Source: a virus. Taken from it: a DNA stretch of 22,650 nucleotides. The position numbers and the translations under genes were made by a program. Below, one piece after another: positions 12,236-21,636 of the stretch. Location: the IMG/VR virus record IMGVR_UViG_3300028027_000253, positions 1 to 22,650 of that record; one strand, 5' to 3'. The notes below the pieces were generated by a model that was not told the DNA's origin, ran no database searches, and was given only the letters and a program-made list of their open reading frames with translations. The first letter of the stretch is position 1, and each line of letters opens with the position of its first letter.

Positions 12236-15200
12236 TTAAACCTCGATAATGACGGCCATAGTGCCGTAACTGAAGTTTAGGTTTCCGCCGCCAGATGCGT
12301 TTCGGGCGACAACGAGTCGAATGTCGTAAGCACCATTGCTTGGGGCGACATTCTGGTTGACAGTAATCGAACCCGGAGAAGTGGATAAATCCACTTGATC
12401 CCAAGTTGAACTACTACCTGACACTTGCGTACCTACGTCTGTCCAACTGTTCGCGCCTGTCGCTGAGTATTGAAACTTGGCGATGACGTTGCGGGTTGAG
12501 TCTGCCGTGTGGTACAACTCATACTCAGCAGCGGGTAAGCTACACTTAATTGTCTCACCAGCAGCCTTGGTCAGATTGTTGATCTGAGCGATGGACACAA
12601 ACGATGTCGAACTTACGGTCTGACCAGTGATGTCCACCGAACCAGATTTAGTACCGCCAGCACCGCCTCCGCCAAGTGGGGCATCTGCCGCGACAACTGT
12701 GAACCTAATGACATAGGCCGCAAGTAAGTAACCATCCCATGAGATGTTCAACTGGAATGTACCTGATGCGGTGCAGTTTGTGACCGTCACCACGCCCTTA
12801 TTGCCACTGCCGTTTGTGCTATCGACCGAAACATAGCCAGATAGGCCACCAGTGACGTTCGATATGCTATAGCTGGAGCGGTTGTCCAAACGAACACTGG
12901 AACCAGCGCGTGTAAGGCCGGGGACAAGGTATTTGTTGAATTGACCAGCAAGGATCGCACCGAGGTAATCAGCGTTGATTATCACATCATCAGGCTTTGT
13001 TGGTGTGACCTGTGCGGTGATTGTAACGTCAGCGTTGTTTTCAGGCTTACCTGTGCCAGCGATGTTAGCCCATGCGCGGTCTGTGTATGGACCGAACTGA
13101 ATAGCGGAAACACGAGCGCCGACAGAGTAACACGCCGCGCCAGCTTGAAACGACCTATCAGCGGTAGATGCCACAGTACGAAGCAGATTTGTACCCGCAT
13201 AATAGCGCACGTTCACGCCGTCGTACCTTATCGACCACTGGGTGTTGTTATCATAGCCAGTGCCTAGATTTAACGGTGAGCCACCGTCCTCGTAAACTGC
13301 CCACGTGCCATTACTGCTTCGGTGGATAGAGAACGCAAAAGCATGGAACGTTACGTTAGAATTACCAACTTCATGCAGTCCGATGAACGTATCCACCGTG
13401 TCCAACTTGCCAGTGACAAATGCTGTGCCTTGGCTAATCTCACGGGATATTGATTTGCCGTCCCAGTCGTTCGTGGCATTGGCCCGTTTGAAAACGGTAT
13501 TGCCTTCGGAGGTGTGTCCCGTTGTGTTTATGAACGACAGCGGCGCGTTGGCAGCGGCGTAAGAACCGAATCTGATGTTGCTGAGGCCAGAGTAAACAAA
13601 GGAACTATCAAAATGATACTTCTTGCCTGCTCCAACATACACGGCCCTAAGTTCAATTCCGTTCTTGAGGTATCGGACATACTCGTTGTCGTATACTACC
13701 GAAAGAACATCGTCGGCTGTAGCTGTAGAAAAAGCACCCTGCCCATTGGCGCTTTCATAAATGTAAAGATTGGTGTCGCCAGCCATATAAAAAGCAAAGT
13801 CAAGGCTAACATAACTAGCGTCGGCTGTTGGATCGGTGTTGAGACCCGCCATAAAGTAAGCTGATGTACTGGTCGGACTGAATGAAGAATAAGCGCCGCC
13901 CACATAGCCATCAGGAGTGTACGCTTGGCTATCCCAATTTCCGCCGCCTGTTGGGCGCGTTACGCGGTTACCAGTTATGACAATGCCAGTGCCAGTGCCG
14001 ACAAGTTTGATGTCTGAGGTAGCATTATCTGACGGCTTGGTCGTACCCGTGACCGCAGAAAAGTCAGAGTTTGTCGCAGTGGCGGCTTGCCCTGCAATTG
14101 CAGAAGCAGTGCCGAGATTCGTTTGAATATCGGCTGTCTGATACGGAAGATTGGTGTCAAAACGAATTAAGTCACGACCAAGTCTCTGCACCTTATTCAG
14201 ATGCATCTGTATTGCTATATCGCTTCCACGCGCATTAGATTTGAACCTAAATTGAATCTGTCGTGCGTAGTTTGTTTGTGGCGTAAAGTAGAAGTCCTGA
14301 TACCCAGTGTCACCCAACGCAACAATTGCATTATTTGCATCAGCAATTTCTGGGTTTATCGAAGTTCCGTGCTTTAAGCTAAACCAAGCCTGATTTGGAA
14401 TGTGTATCATTGCCCATAATGCACCGCTCCATCCCGCCGCACCATTATTGTTCCAAATCCTGACTCTGATCCTGTATGTTGACCCTTTCTCTAACGTAAA
14501 GAATTGGCTGCTAAAATCAAAGTCTCTGTCAGCATTAATTGAGATGTTGCGCGGCATCTCCCAATTTACAGGGTCAGCATCTGAAAAATATACGTTAGGG
14601 AGTGAGGATGCTCCCCACCAAGTTAGGTCACGATACTCATTATCTGGAATTAGGTTGTCAGTGAAGCGCATTGCGTTACCACTAGAAGCGGTAATCTCAT
14701 TTCTAGTCGCTAAAGCGCCTTGCCCTGCAATAGCCGCTGCCGTTCGAGTTTCAGTTACGTTTGCCCCAGCTTCCGCAGGCTTCAATGATTGAACGGTGCT
14801 TCCGGTTACATCCCAAGCAACCCGACCCGCAGATAGATAGTTTTGATCTCCAGAAAACGGTGCAACTCTGGCTGCAAGAGTGCTACCCAATTGGCTGTCA
14901 GTTACATCGTTCCTTGTTGCAAGCGAACCTTGCCCCGCAATAGCCGCTGCCGTTCCAAATGATGTAATGGAGTTAGCGTTGGTTAAGCGATACCCGCCGT
15001 CTTGCTCATACAGGTTACCGTTGCCCAAAAAGCTTTTTGGAACAGAGGAAACGTCCATTATGTCAAGCTTGCCGACAACCCAAGTGAACGCCGTGTTAGG
15101 CCCATCATGAACAGCAAAGTATCCGGTGATCGAAAGTGATCCGCCTATACCCGTTACCTGTTTTCCGATGTACTTCTGCCAGCCGCCCGTTCCCGCAGTG

Positions 15201-18200
15201 TCGCTAACCCACTCCCAAGTTCCGCCGTTCCCGTATGGGTTGGTATGGAACTCCAAGCGCCGACCAACGGGGATGACTGCCCAGAAATAATAATAAATGG
15301 TAGCGTTCTGTGTGTAATAACCGGGGCGAGATTGACCCGTTGTTCCTGCTAAACTTATAGTGAAGCCACCATAGCCGGGTGTTGGGTTGCCACCCGTGTA
15401 GTTGACTTCCATCGCATACCCAGAACCGTTGGGAACTGTTGTGTCGTATCTGCTTGCTAGGTTAACGGAGCCATCACCATTATTATTGTAGACGCTGTAG
15501 CCTGCCAAACTGTTCCCAAAGAACTCTGGGTTCTTATTTAGGTTGGTTCCCTTTAGAGCGCCTACAACTTCAATTGCTGGCGTAAAGGCGCTGCTTGCAT
15601 CAAGCTGAATGCCACTTCTTAAACGGCCAAGGTTGTTAAACCCGTTGGTGATCCGGCCATCCGTAAGTTCAACAGGACGGCTGGCAATTTGGCTTGCCCA
15701 ATCAGCGGTGTTTGAAGTCGCAAGCGAACCCTGTCCTGTGATAGCAGCAGCCGTGCCTTCAGCCGTTCTGATCTCAGCTTGCGTTAAAACCGTTGTGCCG
15801 TCAGTGCGGAAGAGATTAGTTCCAGAGCGAGCGCCAACCGTCGCGTTGTCGTCAGGCTTCCCCGTTCCGGTAACGTTGGGCCAGTTGGCAGTCAGCGCCG
15901 CCGAGTTGATCCCAGAAGTCAATTCTTCTGGAGCCTGCGTCCAATCGGTGGCCTTGTTGCCTTCTTCCAACTTGACGTAGCCGACATTGAGCGTGAATCC
16001 AGCGAGAAGCGGATAGAAGTAGAATCGGCAATACGTCAAAGTGTCGCTGTTAGGCGTAACAAACGTCTGGTAAATCAACTTCCAAGATGTGGTCACTGCC
16101 GTGTCCACGGCTATTATCGTTTCTTGGTGGACGTTACCTGTGTCCTCGTCCCTCCAGCTTTGGATGTGCAACGTGTTGTCAGCAGCCCCTGCGAGAGCGG
16201 CACTACCTTTCACCATCGCACTGACTGTGTACTGGGTGTTGGGCTTCAACCGCATCACAGTGTCTTTTTGAGCGCCACCGAAACCAACTATCTTTAAGGT
16301 GCTGTAGCTGCCGTAAAGAACAGTTGCGTCAAGAGACACTGTAGAGCCGTTCGACGACCAGTTTGGTATGGCGGTAAACTGGCCGCTGTTGGTCATCAGG
16401 TTTCGTGCGCCGACCAGAACACGGGCGTTGTCTACAGTCGTCCCCGCTCCAGACGAAACACCTTGAATGAGACCATTGGCGTCCACAGAGGTTTGGTTGG
16501 CATTGTTATCAGGCTTAGTAGTGCCAGTTACAACCGAAAAGTCCGAACTGGTCGCAGTCGCAGCTTGCCCAGTAATGGCCGCAGCCGTGCCTTCAGCAGT
16601 CCTTACTTCTGCTTGGCTCAGAACGGTAGCGCCATCAGTACGGAAAAGGTTCGTACCAGCCCTAGCACCGATGGTAGCCCCGTTTGCAGCGTTCCATGCT
16701 GTGCCAGAAGCGTCAAACGTATTGTTTCCGACAACCGCTGCGCTCTGCGTCGATGAGTGCTTAAAATCTATAATACCCGTGCTTGTGTGGTAGTAAGTGT
16801 CCACGAAGGGGTAATAAGTCTTATCCGGCCCAACAAAACGGCTGTAGCCGTAAGCAACTCCGTTTTTGAACAATTTCAGACGAAGGCCGTCATACTCAAT
16901 GGCAAACTCTGCGGTGTTCCTGTCCGTTTGGTCAGTGTAGGTAGCCTTATCCACACCACCTTCGTAAATTAAAATACTACCAGCCACGTCGTTTGCTAGG
17001 GCCGTGAAAACTCCGTCAGTGAAGTTCACTGGCGAAGAAGATTCGGAAAGGCCGCACATCGTGGAGTAAGCATCACCCTGACCGGACCACCGCCAAGAGA
17101 AACGCTGCGGGCCTTTAATTCCTGCGCGGCCATAGGCCACATTACCCCAAGAATAAGCCCCAACATGGCGAATGACGCGTCCGTTCGCTAGTGTCCAACG
17201 ATTCGGTATCGCCGCCGTCCAGCTTTGGTCCGTTACGCGGCGCGATTTCATGCGGCGGACACGGCAGGTGACGCTGGGAAGGTTGTTGTAGTTTACATAA
17301 GCGACAAGGCCTATTTTCGCAGCGTTGGCTGGGAAGGGTTTTGCTGTACCTTTGCCGACGCGAACGGAGTAAGTTTCCCAAACACCGCGTTCATACACGG
17401 CCTCTCCTGCTTTGAAGTAATGCCACCACGTTCCGTCAACGCCTATTACGCCACCGTTGGCGTCGAAAAGCGCCACACCCAAATACGACGTAGCTGTGCC
17501 AACACCCGTACCGTCCTGTATAAGGTCAATAGATACCTCGTAACTGGCGGTGTTGTCTATAGGCGTTGCGTTGGCGAACTTGGTGCTAATGCTTGCGGCT
17601 GACGTACCAGCGTTGGAAAACCAGCCGTCGCCAGATGCTGCGTTGGAGAATACGCCTGTTGAGTCATACGACCAAACAGACGGGTCGAGCAGGAACTCGT
17701 CTACTGTGACACCCTCACCTGTGAGTAGCGGTGGACGACCCGTAAGGTTTGTACCCCATGTAGCGCCGACAGTGGCGTTATTGTCAGGTTTAGTAGTGCC
17801 AGTTACGGCGGCGAAATCCGAACTTGTGGCGGTAGCCGCCTGTCCTGCAATAGCCGCCGCTGTGCCTTCAACAGTTCTGATCTCAGCTTGCGTTAAAACC
17901 GTTGTGCCATCAGTACGGAACAGATTGGTTCCAGACCTTGCGCCAACTGTCGCATTATTATCAGGCTTTGTGGTTCCAGTTACAGCGGAGAAGTCAGAAT
18001 TGGTTGCGGTCGCAGCCTGATTGGCAATTAGAGCCGCAGTACCTTGCGAGGTTATAATTGCAGCGTCAGCGAGGGTTGCCCCAGTGCTATCCAACAAGTT
18101 GGTCCCAGCCTTAGCGCCCACGGTGGCGACCTCAACCCAAGCCGATCCGTTCCAGCGTGACAGGTACTTGGTCGATGGCTTGTACCAGAGATCACCCAGC

Positions 18201-20023
18201 GCCTGTGCAGTGGGGGCGGTCTCAACGTAGAAGGTCGTAACCTTACCGTCAGCAGTTGCCTGCGCTCCAGCGGCGGCAGTTATAGCCGCAGGGATACCAG
18301 TGTCGCGGATCAGAACCCAAGCGCCGCTGGTGTAGCGGTACATCTTGTTGGAATCGTCCGTATCAGTCCAATAATCGCCTTCTGTCGCGCCAGTTGGCTC
18401 TGCGGCCTGATAGTAGCTGTCGATCTTGCCGTCAGCCACAGCCTCTGCTTCAGCAAGGCCAAGGATGAACGGGTTGTTGAGCGGGTTATAGATCGTAGGC
18501 GCAGTTGGCGTTATGGGAGCAACGTCTTCAGCATCCCAAGCGTAGATTGCAGCGTTCTCTTCAACCAGTGCCATTGGCACTTGACCGTCAAAGCGAATCT
18601 CTTGGCTTACAACGCGGAATAGCTTGTTGGTCCATCCGAGTGCTTCGAGGTTGACTCGCACAACATCACCAACCTGACAGCCAAGAGCCTTGACATTGAA
18701 GGTGGTGGAGAACAGTCCGCGATACTGGTTGCGCTGAAAGACTTGTTTGGCGATGCGTTGTGCGCGGCGACCATCTTCAACGTATGGCAAATCAAGCGAC
18801 ATGACGCGCTCAATACCGTCTGAAACAGCAAGTTCTATTTCTGGGTAATCGACCATTTGGTAAAGGCTGTTTGGCGATGGATCAACATAGCGCCCACGAA
18901 CAATATTGTAATTCTCAGTCAGGCCACGGGTTTGCTGCCAATCGAACCCGCCAAGCATATCACTTTCGTTGAAAGTTAGAACATAGTTGGCAAGATCATT
19001 CTTCATTGCCGTGACTGTCAATTTGCCGCCATTGTCACGAAGCGTACCGTTCATGGATGCCAGAAAATTGTTAATAATATCTAAACGATCATCGCCATCA
19101 GATGCCGTGCCACTGGTGCGATAACGCTTTTGCGTACCACCTATTGCCAGTGTGACGTTCTCATCGCAGATGTTCGCTGCCGTAATGAATGAGGCCATGT
19201 CGATGCGATTATGCGGAACACCACAACCAACCGATAGCTTGCCATTGATTTGCCAACCAATCAGCCACCAAAGCAACTGAAGAGCAGGGTTATCAGTATC
19301 ATCTGCGTTAGTGTAAGCGCCCCAAGTTGCTTGGTCTGTAGCGCGATGTGATCCAGAACCACCGGGGACTGTACTGTCTTTGCGTGGGTCATAAAGACGA
19401 GCGCCATCGCCGATTACGGTGACGCGGCTAGGCAGACCACCGACCAATGGGCTTTCAGCCTTCTTGGTGTTTCCGGTGCGTTTGATGCGCAGATGCACAT
19501 AGGCGCAGCCCGTGAGGCGACGAGATGATCCCCACTTAGTGCCGCCATTTATTGAGATGTAGTTTGCGGCGCTACCTTCGGTGCGCGTTGTGACCGTCAG
19601 GTATCCGGCGTAAGTACCAGTAACGCCACCAGCCGCTGTCCACGCCAACTTTTCTTCGAACCAGATTTCATCGATTGAGCCGATCTTGTGGGCAGCAACC
19701 GCAACTATGTAATCCACATACTCTTGGTCCGTACCGCTGGATTCATGATACCGTAGGTCGAGGGGCATCGCTGTCGTACCAAACACAGCTTTGCGCGGTG
19801 TCGATGGGTCAAGGCTGACATTAAGACGAGATATTTGGGTCTTTGGTATCTTTGGGCCAAAGAGTGCCATTGATGCTGTAGAAAGCGCGAGTGAAACGCC
19901 TATGGCAGTAATTGTGGCAGCGGTGATGGCTTGAACGCCAATGGCGGCTGCAATTTGCGGCGCAAAAACTACAATAGCAACAGCCGCAGCAACTATCGCA
20001 ATAGTTTTTAAAGTTTTACCCAC
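12236..20023 (-). CDS. Giant tail hub / tip attachment protein (J-like) with receptor-binding modules
   Basis: About 2,595 residues. GTG 20023 lies 8 bases after GGAG; GTG 20032 is in frame but almost touches that site. N-terminal residues 5-55 are hydrophobic (two segments, as in other hubs of this class). Residues to about 515 carry the J-like hub fold (DNPALQLLWWLIGWQINGKL, VGCGVPHNRIDMASFITAAN, DRLDIINNFLASMNGTLRDNGGKL). Next come two GDYW/GDLW tail-fibre repeats (about 525-620), then repeated linkers (GTNLFRTDG...GTAAAI.GQAATAT..DF..VTGTTKPDNNATVGA). These linkers separate several beta-rich modules resembling carbohydrate-binding and concanavalin-like domains. A GGGGAGG linker precedes a C-terminal beta domain. 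It closes the tail tip and probably binds the host receptor. It is several times larger than lambda J. Confidence 0.88.
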   Translation of the reverse strand: MGKTLKTIAIVAAAVAIVVFAPQIAAAIGVQAITAATITAIGVSLALSTASMALFGPKIPKTQISRLNVSLDPSTPRKAVFGTTAMPLDLRYHESSGTDQEYVDYIVAVAAHKIGSIDEIWFEEKLAWTAAGGVTGTYAGYLTVTTRTEGSAANYISINGGTKWGSSRRLTGCAYVHLRIKRTGNTKKAESPLVGGLPSRVTVIGDGARLYDPRKDSTVPGGSGSHRATDQATWGAYTNADDTDNPALQLLWWLIGWQINGKLSVGCGVPHNRIDMASFITAANICDENVTLAIGGTQKRYRTSGTASDGDDRLDIINNFLASMNGTLRDNGGKLTVTAMKNDLANYVLTFNESDMLGGFDWQQTRGLTENYNIVRGRYVDPSPNSLYQMVDYPEIELAVSDGIERVMSLDLPYVEDGRRAQRIAKQVFQRNQYRGLFSTTFNVKALGCQVGDVVRVNLEALGWTNKLFRVVSQEIRFDGQVPMALVEENAAIYAWDAEDVAPITPTAPTIYNPLNNPFILGLAEAEAVADGKIDSYYQAAEPTGATEGDYWTDTDDSNKMYRYTSGAWVLIRDTGIPAAITAAAGAQATADGKVTTFYVETAPTAQALGDLWYKPSTKYLSRWNGSAWVEVATVGAKAGTNLLDSTGATLADAAIITSQGTAALIANQAATATNSDFSAVTGTTKPDNNATVGARSGTNLFRTDGTTVLTQAEIRTVEGTAAAIAGQAATATSSDFAAVTGTTKPDNNATVGATWGTNLTGRPPLLTGEGVTVDEFLLDPSVWSYDSTGVFSNAASGDGWFSNAGTSAASISTKFANATPIDNTASYEVSIDLIQDGTGVGTATSYLGVALFDANGGVIGVDGTWWHYFKAGEAVYERGVWETYSVRVGKGTAKPFPANAAKIGLVAYVNYNNLPSVTCRVRRMKSRRVTDQSWTAAIPNRWTLANGRVIRHVGAYSWGNVAYGRAGIKGPQRFSWRWSGQGDAYSTMCGLSESSSPVNFTDGVFTALANDVAGSILIYEGGVDKATYTDQTDRNTAEFAIEYDGLRLKLFKNGVAYGYSRFVGPDKTYYPFVDTYYHTSTGIIDFKHSSTQSAAVVGNNTFDASGTAWNAANGATIGARAGTNLFRTDGATVLSQAEVRTAEGTAAAITGQAATATSSDFSVVTGTTKPDNNANQTSVDANGLIQGVSSGAGTTVDNARVLVGARNLMTNSGQFTAIPNWSSNGSTVSLDATVLYGSYSTLKIVGFGGAQKDTVMRLKPNTQYTVSAMVKGSAALAGAADNTLHIQSWRDEDTGNVHQETIIAVDTAVTTSWKLIYQTFVTPNSDTLTYCRFYFYPLLAGFTLNVGYVKLEEGNKATDWTQAPEELTSGINSAALTANWPNVTGTGKPDDNATVGARSGTNLFRTDGTTVLTQAEIRTAEGTAAAITGQGSLATSNTADWASQIASRPVELTDGRITNGFNNLGRLRSGIQLDASSAFTPAIEVVGALKGTNLNKNPEFFGNSLAGYSVYNNNGDGSVNLASRYDTTVPNGSGYAMEVNYTGGNPTPGYGGFTISLAGTTGQSRPGYYTQNATIYYYFWAVIPVGRRLEFHTNPYGNGGTWEWVSDTAGTGGWQKYIGKQVTGIGGSLSITGYFAVHDGPNTAFTWVVGKLDIMDVSSVPKSFLGNGNLYEQDGGYRLTNANSITSFGTAAAIAGQGSLATRNDVTDSQLGSTLAARVAPFSGDQNYLSAGRVAWDVTGSTVQSLKPAEAGANVTETRTAAAIAGQGALATRNEITASSGNAMRFTDNLIPDNEYRDLTWWGASSLPNVYFSDADPVNWEMPRNISINADRDFDFSSQFFTLEKGSTYRIRVRIWNNNGAAGWSGALWAMIHIPNQAWFSLKHGTSINPEIADANNAIVALGDTGYQDFYFTPQTNYARQIQFRFKSNARGSDIAIQMHLNKVQRLGRDLIRFDTNLPYQTADIQTNLGTASAIAGQAATATNSDFSAVTGTTKPSDNATSDIKLVGTGTGIVITGNRVTRPTGGGNWDSQAYTPDGYVGGAYSSFSPTSTSAYFMAGLNTDPTADASYVSLDFAFYMAGDTNLYIYESANGQGAFSTATADDVLSVVYDNEYVRYLKNGIELRAVYVGAGKKYHFDSSFVYSGLSNIRFGSYAAANAPLSFINTTGHTSEGNTVFKRANATNDWDGKSISREISQGTAFVTGKLDTVDTFIGLHEVGNSNVTFHAFAFSIHRSSNGTWAVYEDGGSPLNLGTGYDNNTQWSIRYDGVNVRYYAGTNLLRTVASTADRSFQAGAACYSVGARVSAIQFGPYTDRAWANIAGTGKPENNADVTITAQVTPTKPDDVIINADYLGAILAGQFNKYLVPGLTRAGSSVRLDNRSSYSISNVTGGLSGYVSVDSTNGSGNKGVVTVTNCTASGTFQLNISWDGYLLAAYVIRFTVVAADAPLGGGGAGGTKSGSVDITGQTVSSTSFVSIAQINNLTKAAGETIKCSLPAAEYELYHTADSTRNVIAKFQYSATGANSWTDVGTQVSGSSSTWDQVDLSTSPGSITVNQNVAPSNGAYDIRLVVARNASGGGNLNFSYGTMAVIIEV
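15765..15799 (-). repeat. 35-base direct repeat in hub gene, copy 1
   Basis: Identical to 17874-17908, in the same frame and codon usage, within two linker units about 2.1 kb apart. Confidence 0.8.
17874..17908 (-). repeat. 35-base direct repeat in hub gene, copy 2
   Basis: Identical to 15765-15799. The units between carry two different inserted modules. Confidence 0.8.
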
Positions 20024-20414
20024 GGCCAACACTCCAGCATTTGTCCCACATTTCGCGTGGGATTTGTTCTAAGCCATCATCAGAAGCGAAGTAGGCGAAG
20101 CCACCCATTACTACACCAACAGAACCATCAAAGAAAGCCAAGTCGCCTCTTTGCGCATGACTTATTGCAACTTCTGGGAACTTACCATCAAGCGTTGCTT
20201 CCAATGTCCCTGCGCCGATCTCTTTGATGACCTTGAGGCTGGTTTTAAGGCTGTCGTACTTACCGCGAAACTCAGACATTGGGTCTTCGCCCGTGACCTC
20301 AAGCACAGCCCCGGCGGCGAACAAGCAGCAGTCATTGACGCCGTATTCAAAAGGTTCATGGCGCTTGATAGCGATGTAGTTGGCTAAGGCATCTTCCCAA
20401 GTATTGATTCTCAT
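20016..20414 (-). CDS. NlpC/P60-like tail-tip peptidase (DUF6950-like)
   Basis: 132 residues from ATG 20414 (ATGA overlap with the upstream gene). W6, YGVNDCCLFAAGAV with probable catalytic Cys29, TGEDPMSEFRGKY, AQRGDLAFFDG and GVVMGGFAYFASDDGL match the small NlpC/P60-like proteins that sit just before the hub in GTA-like and siphophage tails. The usual catalytic His is not obvious in the G-V-V-M-G strand, so activity is uncertain. Known relatives (GTA gp14, lambda K) help cross peptidoglycan or assemble the tip. Its end overlaps the hub start. Confidence 0.82.
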   Translation of the reverse strand: MRINTWEDALANYIAIKRHEPFEYGVNDCCLFAAGAVLEVTGEDPMSEFRGKYDSLKTSLKVIKEIGAGTLEATLDGKFPEVAISHAQRGDLAFFDGSVGVVMGGFAYFASDDGLEQIPREMWDKCWSVGRG

Positions 20415-21046
20415 CTAAAATCCTCGCTCACATTACGAACATCGCGGCCACCACCGCCAGAGCCATATCCGTAACTGCCAGCCTCAGCCATACCGTTCGC
20501 AGCAGAGACAGCAGCCTCGCCGGACAAATCACCAGCATCGTAAATGTTCTGGATGAGATAGGTCTTATTCTGTGCGCCAGCGATGCTAACCAGATAGTTT
20601 TCGATTGTAAGGATTACTGTTTGGCTTTCAGCATCACCCGTAATCGAAACCTCATTCATGTACCCTGTGTAATAAGGAATAATGGAGCCTACTTGGTTTT
20701 CGTTCTGGTCAACGCAATAGAACCAAAGACGCGCAGTGCGCCCCTGCCACTTTGTCTTATCCCCAATAAGATTTAAGAAGTCTGTATTGTTGACAACAAG
20801 ACCGCTCATTGAAATTGAAACTGTGTCCGAACCGGACTCGTTGTGCTTGACGGGCGATACGTTAATCAGATCGTGAAGGTAACTGTCGTAAGTGCCATTA
20901 AGTTCTGTGTCGGCGTTACCAGAGATGACCTTGTCGTAAAGGCCACTTGTGCCACGCAGAACATCGCCCACAAAGTCAGCGTAAATAAGCACACGCCAGT
21001 TAACAATCTGTGCCTCAAGCGCAGCTTGCGTGGTTGCATCAACCAT
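20411..21046 (-). CDS. Minor tail protein (lambda L / GTA gp13-like position)
   Basis: 211 residues from ATG 21046. A central beta-rich part (VSISMSGLVVNN, WQGRTARLWFYCVDQNENQVGS, YYTGYMNEVSITGDAESQTVILTIENYL) resembles the baseplate-hub/minor tail proteins encoded between the tape measure and the NlpC/P60 gene. A glycine-rich C-terminus (GYGSGGGGRDVRN) probably forms a flexible end. No enzyme motif seen. Order and overlaps (1 base with the upstream gene, ATGA with the downstream one) support a role in the tail tip; the exact family is uncertain. Confidence 0.75.
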   Translation of the reverse strand: MVDATTQAALEAQIVNWRVLIYADFVGDVLRGTSGLYDKVISGNADTELNGTYDSYLHDLINVSPVKHNESGSDTVSISMSGLVVNNTDFLNLIGDKTKWQGRTARLWFYCVDQNENQVGSIIPYYTGYMNEVSITGDAESQTVILTIENYLVSIAGAQNKTYLIQNIYDAGDLSGEAAVSAANGMAEAGSYGYGSGGGGRDVRNVSEDFR

Positions 21047-21636
21047 TAGAAGGACTCCCGTAGATTGAGTGAGAGACTATATACATAGCCGTTCTCAACC
21101 GCAAGCGTTGGCTCCTCCACCAGATACATTAAGCAATAAGGGTTCTTGAACTCTATGGCCGCGTTGTCTGCTGGCGCAGCGCGAACTGGCGGTTCAAAGG
21201 TCAGAACGGCGACACCGGATGCGTTCGATGTTACGTTCTCAGTTAGCTGTAAAAGTTGGTTGTTGATGGTGACGAACTGTCCGGCGACAAGTACTGTCGA
21301 TGATACAGGCCAGCCGTCAGTGTTGAGTGTGCGACCAGTCTGCGCTGCGCCATTGACCAATGGGGTTGCTACGGCTGCTGATTGAGCCGTTCGGTCAACA
21401 GGTATCTGGAAGTCGTTCGCACGGCCACGGCACTTGGCTATGAACGAGCGCCATACATTGACATTCGTTGTCCCTACAATTGGGGGTAGCGAAAACTGGC
21501 ATTCCCACCAGCCGCGTCCAGATGCAATGGTCTGCCTACGCCCTGTCCAATCTGACACATTGGTCTGCGATGGCATGAGCAAGCGCCATGTCATGCCATT
21601 GGGCTTTGGGGTCGAAGGAAATGTTACTGTCGCCAT
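21046..21636 (-). CDS. Minor tail protein following the tape measure (distal-tail-like)
   Basis: 196 residues from ATG 21636, overlapping the tape measure stop by one base. FPSTPKPNGMTWRLLMPSQTNVSDWTGRRQ at the start, then GWWECQFSLPPIVGTTNVNVWRSFIAKCRGRANDF, then a beta-rich C-terminus ending YSLSLNLRESF. The layout fits the distal tail/minor tail proteins of siphophages, which join tube and tip. The assignment rests on gene order and on a pattern I recognise from other phages, not on a catalytic motif. Confidence 0.75.
   Translation of the reverse strand: MATVTFPSTPKPNGMTWRLLMPSQTNVSDWTGRRQTIASGRGWWECQFSLPPIVGTTNVNVWRSFIAKCRGRANDFQIPVDRTAQSAAVATPLVNGAAQTGRTLNTDGWPVSSTVLVAGQFVTINNQLLQLTENVTSNASGVAVLTFEPPVRAAPADNAAIEFKNPYCLMYLVEEPTLAVENGYVYSLSLNLRESF

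Larger units (their letters stand above)
14018..18126 (-). repeat. Linker repeat array within the tail hub gene
   Basis: Copies of a unit of about 60 codons lie at about 17941-18126, 17755-17940, 16500-16680 and 15715-15880. Partial copies lie near 14915-14965, 14690-14760 and 14018-14125. The protein unit runs GTNLFRTDGTTVLTQAEIRT then GTAAAIAGQAATAT then VTGTTKPDNNATV. The unit spaces out the inserted binding modules; DNA identity between copies is high in places. Confidence 0.8.

Noticed and set aside
17550-18020. 156-codon + strand frame (and similar ones at 14400, 15609, 16467) opposite the hub gene
   Set aside because: They are antisense shadows caused by the Ala/Thr-rich repeated linker codons; no start sites or domains.
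14018-18126. Regularly spaced repeats as a CRISPR array
   Set aside because: Units are in-frame protein repeats of about 180 bases with diverged copies, and spacers are coding modules; no cas genes nearby.
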